Of a stretch of 64,000 nt of DNA, positions 24,793 to 33,423 are shown one piece after another. Positions within the stretch are counted from its first letter, which is position 1; each line of letters starts with the position of its first letter. Under the pieces are notes generated by a model. It worked only from the letters and a program-made list of their open reading frames with translations. It had not been told where the DNA came from and ran no database searches. Origin of the DNA: an uncultured Alistipes sp. (lineage in GTDB: Bacteria; Bacteroidota; Bacteroidia; Bacteroidales; Rikenellaceae); assembly GCA_900768015.1 (NCBI GenBank), contig CAAGBI010000062.1, positions 62,001-126,000 of the forward strand. The letters are read 5' to 3'. The translations under genes and the position numbers were made by a program.

Positions 24793-25515
24793 TTACTTGC
24801 CTAAGGGTGTGATATGCTTTGTTACGGCGAGCGTGGCGATGGATATGCGACACTCGGGAACGGTGTGCATAATCTCCTTGAGGAAGGTCGTTAGCGTAGC
24901 TCCCGAGGTGAGTACATCGTCAACAACGAGGATGTGCTTACCCTGCAAGCGCTCGGGGCGTACGATGCGGAAGAGTTCATCGACATTCTCCCAGCGGTCG
25001 CGGGCGCCACGGCGTGCCTGTGAGGGGTTGTTGCGTATGCGGCGTGCTGCGCGGGTGTCGACACTTATGCCCATGGCCTTTGCCATGCCCTCGGCGAGGT
25101 ATGTCGATTGGTTGTAGCCGCGCTTAAGCAACTTAAGGGGGTGGAGTGGTATGGGGATGATAACATCGACATCGTCGTAGAGGCCCGAGGCCTTAAGCTC
25201 GGCGCCATACCAGCGCCCCATGTTGTAGGCTATCTGCCACTCGCCACTATACTTGAAGCGGTGTACCATAGTGCGCCATAGGCTGTCGCCAGCATAGAAG
25301 ATAAATGATGACCCCTGCTCGATGGGCACAACGCCCGCGAACTTCTCCTTCACGGGGTTTTCCTCTTTGAGCCAGTAGTTGGTAAGGGGTATGTCGAAGC
25401 GGCACTTTATGCAGACGCCGTGCATGGCATCGTCGACATGCTCGCCACACACCATACACTCCTGCGCAAAGAGCAGGGAGCGTATGGCGCGGTATGCACT
25501 ATAGAGCATCGACAT
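24793..25515 (-). CDS. comF: ComF family phosphoribosyltransferase-like protein
   Basis: This 240-residue protein has an N-terminal zinc-finger-like set (LFAQECMVCGEHVDDAMHGVCIKCRF) and a C-terminal phosphoribosyltransferase fold with KHILVVDDVLTSGATLTTF. ComF proteins act in DNA uptake in competent bacteria. The start overlaps the end of priA by 17 bases, so translation is coupled; a second ATG six bases in is also possible. Confidence 0.92.
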   Translation of the reverse strand: MSMLYSAYRAIRSLLFAQECMVCGEHVDDAMHGVCIKCRFDIPLTNYWLKEENPVKEKFAGVVPIEQGSSFIFYAGDSLWRTMVHRFKYSGEWQIAYNMGRWYGAELKASGLYDDVDVIIPIPLHPLKLLKRGYNQSTYLAEGMAKAMGISVDTRAARRIRNNPSQARRGARDRWENVDELFRIVRPERLQGKHILVVDDVLTSGATLTTFLKEIMHTVPECRISIATLAVTKHITPLGK

Positions 25516-27751
25516 CTACGGAGATTTTTACGGTTTTATATTGCGGGTCGCCCTCCACGGTGGCTATAGCCTCGCGTAGGAGCGTGCGTGCGCGCTGCAT
25601 AGATGCGCCCGACTCAATTTTAAGGAGTATCTCGGCACGGTGCTCACCGCGTAGCATCTCCAGCGCTGCGGATACGGGACCCATTACTCGTGCGCCAAAC
25701 TTCTTGCGCATAACCGTGGCAAGGGCGTGTGCCGCATGGTGCAGGAGGTTGTACTCCTCGTGACGCATAAGCAGGCGTATGAGGTGCGAGTAGGGTGGAT
25801 AGCCGAAGGCCTTGCGCTCGGCAAGCTCGCTATTGGCCATGGCGTGGTAGTCGCCCGAGGCTACGAAGCGTATCACTGGGTGCTTGGGCTGCGATGTCTG
25901 TATCACCACGCGGCCGCGGTCGTTGCGTCTGCCTGCGCGTCCCGCCACCTGCATCATAAGCTGAAAGGCGCGCTCCGAGGCCCTAAAGTCGGGCATGGTC
26001 AACAAATTGTCAGCATTGAGGATGCCGACAGTAGTAACTCCGCCAAAGTCGAAGCCCTTAGTGAGGATTTGTGTGCCTACGAGGATGTCCGCCTCGCCAC
26101 TATCGAAGCGTGTTACGATGCGCTTGAAGGCGCGCTCCGAGGTCGAGGTGTCGCCATCGAGGCGCTCGATGCGTGCCTCGGGCATGAGGCGCGAAATCTC
26201 CTCGGCGACCTTCTCCGTGCCGAAGCCCATGAGTGCCATATCCTGCACCTCGCAGTTGGGGCACATCTTGGGTGCTGGCATGTTGTAGCCGCAGTAGTGG
26301 CACTCCATGCGGTCGGTGGCCTTGTGGCGTGTGAGGGTCACATTGCAGTGGGGGCAGCGTGGCGAGTAACCACATGTGCGACACTGTATGTAGGGCGCAT
26401 AGCCGCGGCGGTTTTGGAATAAGATGGCCTGCTCTCCCGCACTCAGCGAGCGGTGTATATTCTGCAGTAGCTCAAGGTTGAAGTGTGTCTTGCGCTCGTT
26501 GCGCTTTACGGCGCGTATGGTGTCCGAGACGATAACTTCGGGCAATACAGCCTCACCCCAGCGCTCGGTAAGTTCTATGTAGGCATACTTGCCCGTGGTG
26601 GCATTGTAGAGGCTCTCCAGGGAGGGCGTAGCGCTTCCGAGCACCACCTTTGCGCCATATATGCGACCCATCACAACGGCCATGTCGCGGGCGTTGTAGC
26701 GGGGTGTGGGGTCGGTCTGTTTGTAGTTGGCATCGTGCTCCTCGTCGACGACGATAAGGCCTGGGCGCTTCATCGGCAGGAATATCGCCGAGCGCACGCC
26801 CACGATAAGTTCGCCACCCGCGGAGGAGGCAAGGCGCAGGAAAGTCTCGCCACGACGCAGGGGCGTGAGGCGGGAGTGGTATGTTGTGGTGCGACCCTCG
26901 AAGATGCGCTCGAGGCGCTCGACAAGCTGCGAGGTGATTACAATCTCGGGAACGAGGACAAGGACATCGCGACCCTCGGCGAGGGTGCGTGCGATAAGGT
27001 GTACATAGATCTCGGTCTTACCCGAGCCCGTAACGCCATGCAGGAGTGCCACTTTATTGTTGCGGTGGCCCTCGTCTATGGCATCCAAGGCGCGTTGCTG
27101 TGCCTCGGAGAGCGTGGGAAGGAGGAAGTCGTCTTTGTCGTGCGTAGCCTCTATTGTGGCTTCGCGTAGCTCGATAAGGCCTCGGCGTTTGAGGTCGGCG
27201 ATATGCACCGTATCGGCATCCACAAGGCGGCGGGGCACGAAGCCATCCGCACTCCTGCGCTCTACGGCGAGGGCGGCAATGCGGTCCATGGTCTCGGTGC
27301 GGCGGGGTGCCTTGCGGCCGTGCTTAGCAACATATGCTGCGAGTGCCTCCTCGGTGCGTAGCTCCTCTGCGAGGGCTACGAATGTCTCGGTGGGGGGCTC
27401 TATGCTACGCTCGTCAAGCTCCGAAAGCGTTGTTGCCGAGGGCTTTGCTAAGGCGGGAAGTGCCACGCGCATAACCTCGCCTATGGTACACATGTAATAC
27501 TCCGCAATCCACTCCCAAAGGCGTTGTGCCTCAGCTGTGACGAGGGGTGTGGAGTATAGGCGTTTGAGGATGGGTTTGATGCGTGGGTATTCGGGCTTCT
27601 GGGTGGAGATGCTCCAGACGATGCCCGTATAATAACGACTGCTGCCAAACTGTACGACTACGGCGTCTCCTATGCCCACACCCAATGCTTCATCCACCGA
27701 GAAGGTGTACATTGGCTGTGCCAGCGGGAGAACTACCTGTGCGTAAAGCAT
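25499..27751 (-). CDS. priA: Primosomal replication restart helicase PriA
   Basis: This 750-residue protein has full family length. It has the 3' DNA-binding N-terminal domain, a helicase core with HGVTGSGKTEIYVHL (Walker A) and VVDEEHDANYKQ (DEEH box), a zinc-binding region with eight Cys (CRTCGYSPRCPHC, then CHYCGYNMPAPKMCPNC), and the C-terminal motifs GTQILTKGFDF and QVAGRAGR. PriA reloads the replicative helicase at stalled forks. It overlaps comF by 17 bases. Confidence 0.97.
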   Translation of the reverse strand: MLYAQVVLPLAQPMYTFSVDEALGVGIGDAVVVQFGSSRYYTGIVWSISTQKPEYPRIKPILKRLYSTPLVTAEAQRLWEWIAEYYMCTIGEVMRVALPALAKPSATTLSELDERSIEPPTETFVALAEELRTEEALAAYVAKHGRKAPRRTETMDRIAALAVERRSADGFVPRRLVDADTVHIADLKRRGLIELREATIEATHDKDDFLLPTLSEAQQRALDAIDEGHRNNKVALLHGVTGSGKTEIYVHLIARTLAEGRDVLVLVPEIVITSQLVERLERIFEGRTTTYHSRLTPLRRGETFLRLASSAGGELIVGVRSAIFLPMKRPGLIVVDEEHDANYKQTDPTPRYNARDMAVVMGRIYGAKVVLGSATPSLESLYNATTGKYAYIELTERWGEAVLPEVIVSDTIRAVKRNERKTHFNLELLQNIHRSLSAGEQAILFQNRRGYAPYIQCRTCGYSPRCPHCNVTLTRHKATDRMECHYCGYNMPAPKMCPNCEVQDMALMGFGTEKVAEEISRLMPEARIERLDGDTSTSERAFKRIVTRFDSGEADILVGTQILTKGFDFGGVTTVGILNADNLLTMPDFRASERAFQLMMQVAGRAGRRNDRGRVVIQTSQPKHPVIRFVASGDYHAMANSELAERKAFGYPPYSHLIRLLMRHEEYNLLHHAAHALATVMRKKFGARVMGPVSAALEMLRGEHRAEILLKIESGASMQRARTLLREAIATVEGDPQYKTVKISVDVDAL

Positions 27752-27791
27752 GGCAGCAGTGGTTTAAGGTATGTTTTATAAATTAGCTCTA

Positions 27792-28808
27792 TTAGAGCTT
27801 GTTCAAGGCGTCGAAGCCCTGGCCGTAAACACCCATTACAGAGCCTACGGTGATAAATGCGCTGGGATCCTGCTCGCGAACGAACTTCAAAATTGTCGAT
27901 GTGTCGCGCTTGCGGCAAACAACCATAACAGCCTTTGAAGGGGTCTTTGAGTATGAGCCCATAGCGTCGATAAGCGTAGCACCACGATTAGCCTTGGTCA
28001 TAATCATGTCGGCCATAGCCTCGTAGTCCTTACAGAAGATCATAATCTGGTTAGACTGCTGGTTGCCAGACTGTACCAAGTCTACAGTGTAGCCGATAAC
28101 TGCAATCATCATGAAACCGTAGATCATGCGCGCAAAGGCATCAGGCGAAAGTGGCATCATAGGCACTGCCTCGATGAGCTGTGTAGCTGCGGGATCATAG
28201 TCCGCAGGTACCATATTTACGGTAGTAGTGAGGAAGAGTGAACCAACAAGGATACCAAAGTCGGTCATGATCAACACCTTGCCGTAGCTTACAGTGCGGA
28301 ACTTATTGATAATCATCGCAACGATATCAGTACCACCAGTAGAGCCGCCCTGCATGAACGATACAGCGATACCAACACCGCAAGATGCAGCACCCATAGC
28401 AACCAAAAGGATACGCCATGAGTCAACGCCCATAACCATCTTAACCATGGTGTCGGCAGGCATCAAGCTTACGAGGTTGAACATCACAGACATCATCAAG
28501 ATGCAGTACAAGGTCTTGATACCGAACTTCCAACCTACGATCATAACGCCGAGGATGAGAAGGATGCAGTTGATTACGAAAATCAAGTTACCGATGGTAA
28601 CGAAGCTTGAGATAAACTCAGAGCCGGGGAATACGCTTGAGAGAACGGCATTGATAAGCGTAGCCAAACCTGCAGCGCCACCACCCATACCACCAGCGGG
28701 GAGTACGCACATCTGCCAGCCGAAGGCGTAGCAGAACATACCAAAGGTCATCAAGAGATACTCCTTGATGCCTACGAGAATCGAACGAGAAGAGATTTTT
28801 ACACCCAT
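27792..28808 (-). CDS. YitT family membrane protein
   Basis: This 338-residue protein has an N-terminal half of about six membrane helices (LLMTFGMFCYAFGW, LVTIGNLIFVINCILLILG and others) with GGSTGGTDIVAMIINK, typical of the YitT family, and a C-terminal cytosolic DUF2179 domain (KAVMVVCRKRDTSTILKFV, DPSAFITVGSVMGVYGQGFD). The transported substrate is unknown. A TACATTTG -7 element lies at 28891-28884, 76 bases upstream. It reads toward priA but has its own promoter. Confidence 0.9.
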   Translation of the reverse strand: MGVKISSRSILVGIKEYLLMTFGMFCYAFGWQMCVLPAGGMGGGAAGLATLINAVLSSVFPGSEFISSFVTIGNLIFVINCILLILGVMIVGWKFGIKTLYCILMMSVMFNLVSLMPADTMVKMVMGVDSWRILLVAMGAASCGVGIAVSFMQGGSTGGTDIVAMIINKFRTVSYGKVLIMTDFGILVGSLFLTTTVNMVPADYDPAATQLIEAVPMMPLSPDAFARMIYGFMMIAVIGYTVDLVQSGNQQSNQIMIFCKDYEAMADMIMTKANRGATLIDAMGSYSKTPSKAVMVVCRKRDTSTILKFVREQDPSAFITVGSVMGVYGQGFDALNKL

Positions 28809-28883
28809 ATCAATTCAGAATTTAGTAAAAATAAGGCTAATAGTTTATAAACTAATATTAAAATTATCCTGTGAAATTTGGGG

Positions 28884-28891
28884 CAAATGTA
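28884..28891 (-). promoter_or_regulatory. -7 element upstream of the YitT-family gene
   Basis: TACATTTG on the minus strand, an exact TAnnTTTG, 76 bases from the start codon. No TTTG at 19-21 bases upstream; one occurs 12 bases upstream. Confidence 0.4.
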
Positions 28892-28934
28892 CAAACTTTC
28901 GCCCAAATTGTGCAATTTTTAGAGGTTATTTTAA

Positions 28935-28983
28935 GGGGTGGCCCGCAAATAGTTGTGATTTAACCATTTGCGAGAGCCCCCAA
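28935..28983 (-). terminator. Terminator of the glycosidase operon
   Basis: Fifteen bases beyond the stop of the GH92 gene, CGCAAAT pairs with ATTTGCG, flanked by GGGG and CCCC. On the minus strand the 3' side continues into a TTAAAATAA stretch. Confidence 0.6.
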
Positions 28984-28997
28984 TCTGTTATGATACA

Positions 28998-31184
28998 TTA
29001 ATACCAAGCCACCTTCTCTGCGCCCATGTGGAACTTGAGCGTGCCACCTGCGATAATCTCCTCGTGGGTGATGTAGTAGCGGTCGAGAGCCTTGCCGTTG
29101 AGCTCCACGCTCTGCACATAGCGCTTCTCCTGGCTATAGCCCACGCGCTCGATGCGGAAGATGCCACCCTCGACATCAATCTCCGCAGCATCGACCATAG
29201 GCACACCCAAGACATACTGCTTAGATGCGGGCTCCACGGGGTAGAAACCGAGGGTTGTCATGATGTACCATGCCGACATCTGACCCACATCCTCGTTGCC
29301 CGAGAGGCCGTCAACCTCGGTAGAGTACATCGTCGCCATAACCTCGTACAAGCGGTCGGCAGCCTTCCATGGCTCGCCCAACATTGTGTAGAAGTAGATG
29401 ATATGGTGGCTGGGCTCGTTGCCGTGAACATACTGGCCGATAAGACCCGAGATGTCGGGTGTCACATCCTCGCCCTCCATCTTTGTGTCGGCAGTGAAGA
29501 GCTCGTCGAGGCGGGCAATAGTAGTCTCGCGGCTACCCATATACTGCTCCAAGAGGTCGAGGTCGTGGGGTACAAGCCAGAGGTACTGCCATGCGTTACC
29601 CTCACAGTACTCGTTCGCAATGCGCGATGCGTTGTAGGGGTTGAAGTCTGCGCGCCACTCACCCTTTGATGACTTGCCGCGGATGAAGCCTGTCTCGGTG
29701 TCGTAGTAGTTTGTCCACGAGTGGCTGCGTGTTGCGAGGTACTCCGCCTCCTCCTTGCCGAGCTTCTCGGCTACGGTAGCTGCTGCAGCATCGGCGATAG
29801 CGAACTCCATGTCGTGGGCGATAGACTCACCCTGGAGGTCGTTAGGCATGTAACCATACTCCTTGCGATACTTGCCACCGCGCATATTGTGCATCGCCGA
29901 GCCATAGATAGCCTCCCATGCGCGCTCGGGGTCGATGCCCTCGATATCCTTAGCTACGGCATCCGATACGGCTATGATGCCTGGTGAGCCCACCATACAG
30001 CCATTGTCCCAACCCCACAAGTGCCAAATGGGCAAGAAGCCCTGCTCCTCGTAGATGTTAATCATGGTGTTGGTAACATCGTCCATAAGCTCGGGGTGGG
30101 TGATGGTCATTAGAGGGAGCTTAGCGCGGTAAGTATCCCACAATGAGAATGTTGTATAGGTGTCATGACCTGGGTCGGGGTGTACAACATTGTCGGCACC
30201 GCGGTATGTGCGGTCAACATCCGAGAACAACGACGGAGCCACATACATGTGATACATGCCTGTATAGAAAATCTCCTCCTGCTCGGCAGTTGCGCCATAG
30301 ATACGAATTTTTGAAATCTCGTTGTTCCATTTGTCGTAGGCCTCCTTGCGTACGGTGTCGAAGTCGGCATTGGCAACCTCGGCGTTGAAGTTGAGTTCGG
30401 CACCCTCGGGGCTTGTAGACGAGAGGGCTACCTTAACGCCAATCTGCTCACCTGCTTTGGTGTCGAAGTGTATGCGATAGTAGAAGCCATACTCGCCAAT
30501 GGGCTCGAACTCGGTGAAGGGCTTCGAGAACTCGATTACGAAGTAGACCTTCTGGTTGTTTGACCAGCCCCAGCTGTGGCGGCGACCCACAACGCGGGTG
30601 TCGCTAACGGCCTCGGCGTAGAGATCCTCGGGACGGTCGAAGCAGCCACCATGCACAAGGTCGAGGATGATAGCGGCATCCTCACCCTCGGGGAAGGTGT
30701 AGCGGTGAAGTGCGCCACGCTCCGTTGCGGTCATCTCGGCGAGGATGTCGTAGCGTGTGAGGGGTACAGAGTAGTAGCCAGGCTCTACGACCTCCTGTGT
30801 GCGGTCGGCCTCGCTCCAGAAGCCTGTAGAGTAGTCGCCAAGGCGGCCACGGCTATAGACCACCTCACCCATAACGGGCATGAGTGTTACATCGAACAAG
30901 TCGCCGCAGCCCGTACCTGAGAGGTGGGTGTGCGAGAAGCCGATGACGCTATTCTCGGAGTCGTGGTAGCCCGAGCACCAGTCCCACTCCTGGGTGATGC
31001 TTGTAGGGCCTACCTGTGTCATGCCGAAGGGGACATTCGCGCCCACGAATACATGACCATGGCCACCAGAGCCAATCTTTGGGTTCACCTTTGCCGCGTA
31101 GTCTGTGACTTGGGGTGTCTCCGTTGCGCAACCTGCGAGGGCTGCAAGCGCCAAAAGCGCGGTGAGTAGTTTTGTTGTTTTCAT
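28998..31184 (-). CDS. GH92 family alpha-mannosidase, lipoprotein
   Basis: This 728-residue protein has a lipoprotein signal (LLTALLALAALAG-Cys). The GH92 hallmarks are VNPKIGSGGHGHVFVGANVPFGM at the start of the N-terminal beta domain (first residues VNPKIG, then HGHVF), FSLWDTYRAKLPLM in the helical barrel, and GLSGNEDVGQMSAWYI, whose Asp and Glu belong to the Ca-dependent catalytic site. GH92 enzymes are calcium-dependent exo-alpha-mannosidases, inverting, that trim alpha-1,2, -1,3 or -1,4 mannosides from N-glycans or yeast mannan. It follows the other GH92 gene by a single base. The lipid anchor puts it in the periplasm or on the surface. Confidence 0.93.
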   Translation of the reverse strand: MKTTKLLTALLALAALAGCATETPQVTDYAAKVNPKIGSGGHGHVFVGANVPFGMTQVGPTSITQEWDWCSGYHDSENSVIGFSHTHLSGTGCGDLFDVTLMPVMGEVVYSRGRLGDYSTGFWSEADRTQEVVEPGYYSVPLTRYDILAEMTATERGALHRYTFPEGEDAAIILDLVHGGCFDRPEDLYAEAVSDTRVVGRRHSWGWSNNQKVYFVIEFSKPFTEFEPIGEYGFYYRIHFDTKAGEQIGVKVALSSTSPEGAELNFNAEVANADFDTVRKEAYDKWNNEISKIRIYGATAEQEEIFYTGMYHMYVAPSLFSDVDRTYRGADNVVHPDPGHDTYTTFSLWDTYRAKLPLMTITHPELMDDVTNTMINIYEEQGFLPIWHLWGWDNGCMVGSPGIIAVSDAVAKDIEGIDPERAWEAIYGSAMHNMRGGKYRKEYGYMPNDLQGESIAHDMEFAIADAAAATVAEKLGKEEAEYLATRSHSWTNYYDTETGFIRGKSSKGEWRADFNPYNASRIANEYCEGNAWQYLWLVPHDLDLLEQYMGSRETTIARLDELFTADTKMEGEDVTPDISGLIGQYVHGNEPSHHIIYFYTMLGEPWKAADRLYEVMATMYSTEVDGLSGNEDVGQMSAWYIMTTLGFYPVEPASKQYVLGVPMVDAAEIDVEGGIFRIERVGYSQEKRYVQSVELNGKALDRYYITHEEIIAGGTLKFHMGAEKVAWY

Positions 31185-31185
31185 G

Positions 31186-33423
31186 CTATTTGAGTTTTAG
31201 TTTCAATTCCTTTGCCTTTACGAGGTCGGCGTGCGATATGCGGTAGCCCGAGCACTTGCCGCCAAGTCGTATATCCTTGATATAGTCGCCCTCACCCTCG
31301 GTGGTTATCACTATTGTGCCGTGCTGGGTGTCGATCTCGGCACGCTCGAAGCGGGGTGTGGTGATGGTGTAGTAGGGCTCACCTGGGCAGTCGGGGTAGA
31401 TGCCGAGCATCGAGAATACCGCCCATGTGGACATCGTACCTGTGTCGTCGTTGCCAGGTAGGCCATCGGGCGTTGTGGTGTAGTTGGCGTTGAGGAGCTC
31501 TCTAACAAGACTCTGTGTGCGCCACTCCTCGCCCCTGACGCGGCTGAAGAGGTAGGGGTAGGCGATGTCGGGCTCGTTGGTGGGGTCGTAGTGGCCATTG
31601 TCGAATACCCACTGCAACTTCTCAACGAAGCGCTTCGTGCCACCCATAGCCCTTATTAGGCCCTCGATGTCGTGGGGCACGAAGAAGGTGTAGTTCCATG
31701 AGCTACCCTCGTGGAAGCCTATGGTATTTGAGAAGTTAGCACCCGCCGCGGGGTCGAACTCTCCGACATAGTTGCCATCCATGCCTATGGGGCGCATTGC
31801 ACCGTCAGCCTTAGAGTAGTAGTTGCGCCAGCCCGCTGCTCTGCGCTCCATCTCCTTGGCAAACTTCTCGTCGCCCATCTCGTGGGCAAAGGTGGCAAGG
31901 GCATTATCTGCCACGTAGTACTCCAAGGCGTGCGATACGGAGTTGTCGCCCGACATATCCTGTGCAAAGAGGCCTACGGGGATGTAGCCATGCTCGATGT
32001 ATGGGTCGATGTCGGGGCGTATGGCGTTGTGCTTGCCCTCGGTTGTTGCTGAGCGTTTCATGGCCTCGTATGCGGCGTTGATGTCGAAATCGCGCAAGCC
32101 CTTGAGGTAGCTATCCACGATTACGGGGATGGCGGGGTCGCCCTCCATGGTGAAGGTCTCGCGGCCGTAAAGCTCCCAGCGTGGCAGCCAGCCCCACTCC
32201 TGGCTCATGGCAACCATAGAGTGAATCATGTCTGTCTGCACCTCGGGGTATGCAAGCGTAAGCAGCTGATGCACATTGCGGTAGGTGTCCCAGAGTGAGA
32301 ATACCGTATAGCGGTCGTAGCCCACAGCCACGCCCGTAGCACCCGACTCCATTGCGGGGTACTCGCCATTTACGTCGCTCACGATGTTGGGGTGGAGCAA
32401 CGAGTGGTAGAGCGCGGTGTAGAAGATTGTGCGCTCCTCCTCTGTGCCACCCTCCACGCGTATGCGTCCGAGGGCCTCGTTCCACTTTGCCTTGGCTGCC
32501 TCGCGCACGCTGTCGAAGTCGCGCGTGCCAACTTCGGCATCGAGGTTGCGGCGTGCGTTCTCCATAGAGACATACGATATGCCGACCTTGACAACGACCT
32601 CTGCGCCTGGGGCGAGGTTGCCGAGCTTGAAGATAGCACCTATATCGTCACCCATTATCTCGCGCGCGTAGTTTTTGTATAGTTTATACTCGCCGCTATC
32701 GCCCGACCATGCCGCCTCTATGCCCGTCATCTCGGGCTGCAGCTTCCAGTAGTTTATCTCCTCGACGGGGTGCGAGATGCGCACAACAAAATATATGGGG
32801 AAGACGGCCTGATTGGTGTAGCAGAAGGTGCCCAAAAGGCGCATGCCCTCGACCTCGGTGTTGCTCACGCGGCGAAGCATCGCTCCCGACTCGTTCGAGA
32901 GAGCCGTGCCAAGGTCGACGATAATGTTAGCCTCGCCACCCTCTGCGAAGGTGTAGCGCTCGACTGATGCGCGCTCTGTGGCGGTTGCCTCGGCATGCAC
33001 GGCGAACTGGTCGAAGGTTGTTGCGTAGTAGCCAGGTGTCGCCACCTCGTTGCTATATGTCGAGCCACGCTTTGTGCGGTCAGCCTCAGCTGTGCCCGTT
33101 GTCGCCATGGTGATAATTGCGCCCAACTCGGGACATCCCACGCCACTCAACGCGCCATGCGCAAAGCCTACGCTATACTTGTTGCGGATGTCGTAAGGCG
33201 TACTCCACCAGCGGTTATCCTTGTCGAAGCGGTTAAGCTCCGAGCCCGTCACATTAAATGGCACAGCCGCCATCATGCCGTGGGGCACAACAGCGCCAGG
33301 GTGCGTAGCCGAGTAGTCGGCAGTGCCGATAAAGGGGTCTACCCACTCGGTGTAATCTCTCTCCTGCGCCGAGAGTGTCAGGCACGATAGCAAAATTGCA
33401 AATATGGTTAGTCTAATTCTCAT
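31186..33423 (-). CDS. GH92 family alpha-mannosidase, secreted
   Basis: This 745-residue protein has a signal peptide (IRLTIFAILLSCLTLSAQ) and no lipobox. GH92 motifs: YTEWVDPFIGTADYSATHPG and HGMMAAVPFN, YTVFSLWDTYRNVHQLLTL, and GLPGNDDTGTMSTWAVFSMLG with the acidic pair of the active site. It is the middle gene of GH97-GH92-GH92: it overlaps the GH97 end by 11 bases and is followed one base later by the second GH92. Linkage specificity cannot be read from the sequence; the two GH92 enzymes differ clearly and may attack different mannosidic bonds. Confidence 0.93.
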   Translation of the reverse strand: MRIRLTIFAILLSCLTLSAQERDYTEWVDPFIGTADYSATHPGAVVPHGMMAAVPFNVTGSELNRFDKDNRWWSTPYDIRNKYSVGFAHGALSGVGCPELGAIITMATTGTAEADRTKRGSTYSNEVATPGYYATTFDQFAVHAEATATERASVERYTFAEGGEANIIVDLGTALSNESGAMLRRVSNTEVEGMRLLGTFCYTNQAVFPIYFVVRISHPVEEINYWKLQPEMTGIEAAWSGDSGEYKLYKNYAREIMGDDIGAIFKLGNLAPGAEVVVKVGISYVSMENARRNLDAEVGTRDFDSVREAAKAKWNEALGRIRVEGGTEEERTIFYTALYHSLLHPNIVSDVNGEYPAMESGATGVAVGYDRYTVFSLWDTYRNVHQLLTLAYPEVQTDMIHSMVAMSQEWGWLPRWELYGRETFTMEGDPAIPVIVDSYLKGLRDFDINAAYEAMKRSATTEGKHNAIRPDIDPYIEHGYIPVGLFAQDMSGDNSVSHALEYYVADNALATFAHEMGDEKFAKEMERRAAGWRNYYSKADGAMRPIGMDGNYVGEFDPAAGANFSNTIGFHEGSSWNYTFFVPHDIEGLIRAMGGTKRFVEKLQWVFDNGHYDPTNEPDIAYPYLFSRVRGEEWRTQSLVRELLNANYTTTPDGLPGNDDTGTMSTWAVFSMLGIYPDCPGEPYYTITTPRFERAEIDTQHGTIVITTEGEGDYIKDIRLGGKCSGYRISHADLVKAKELKLKLK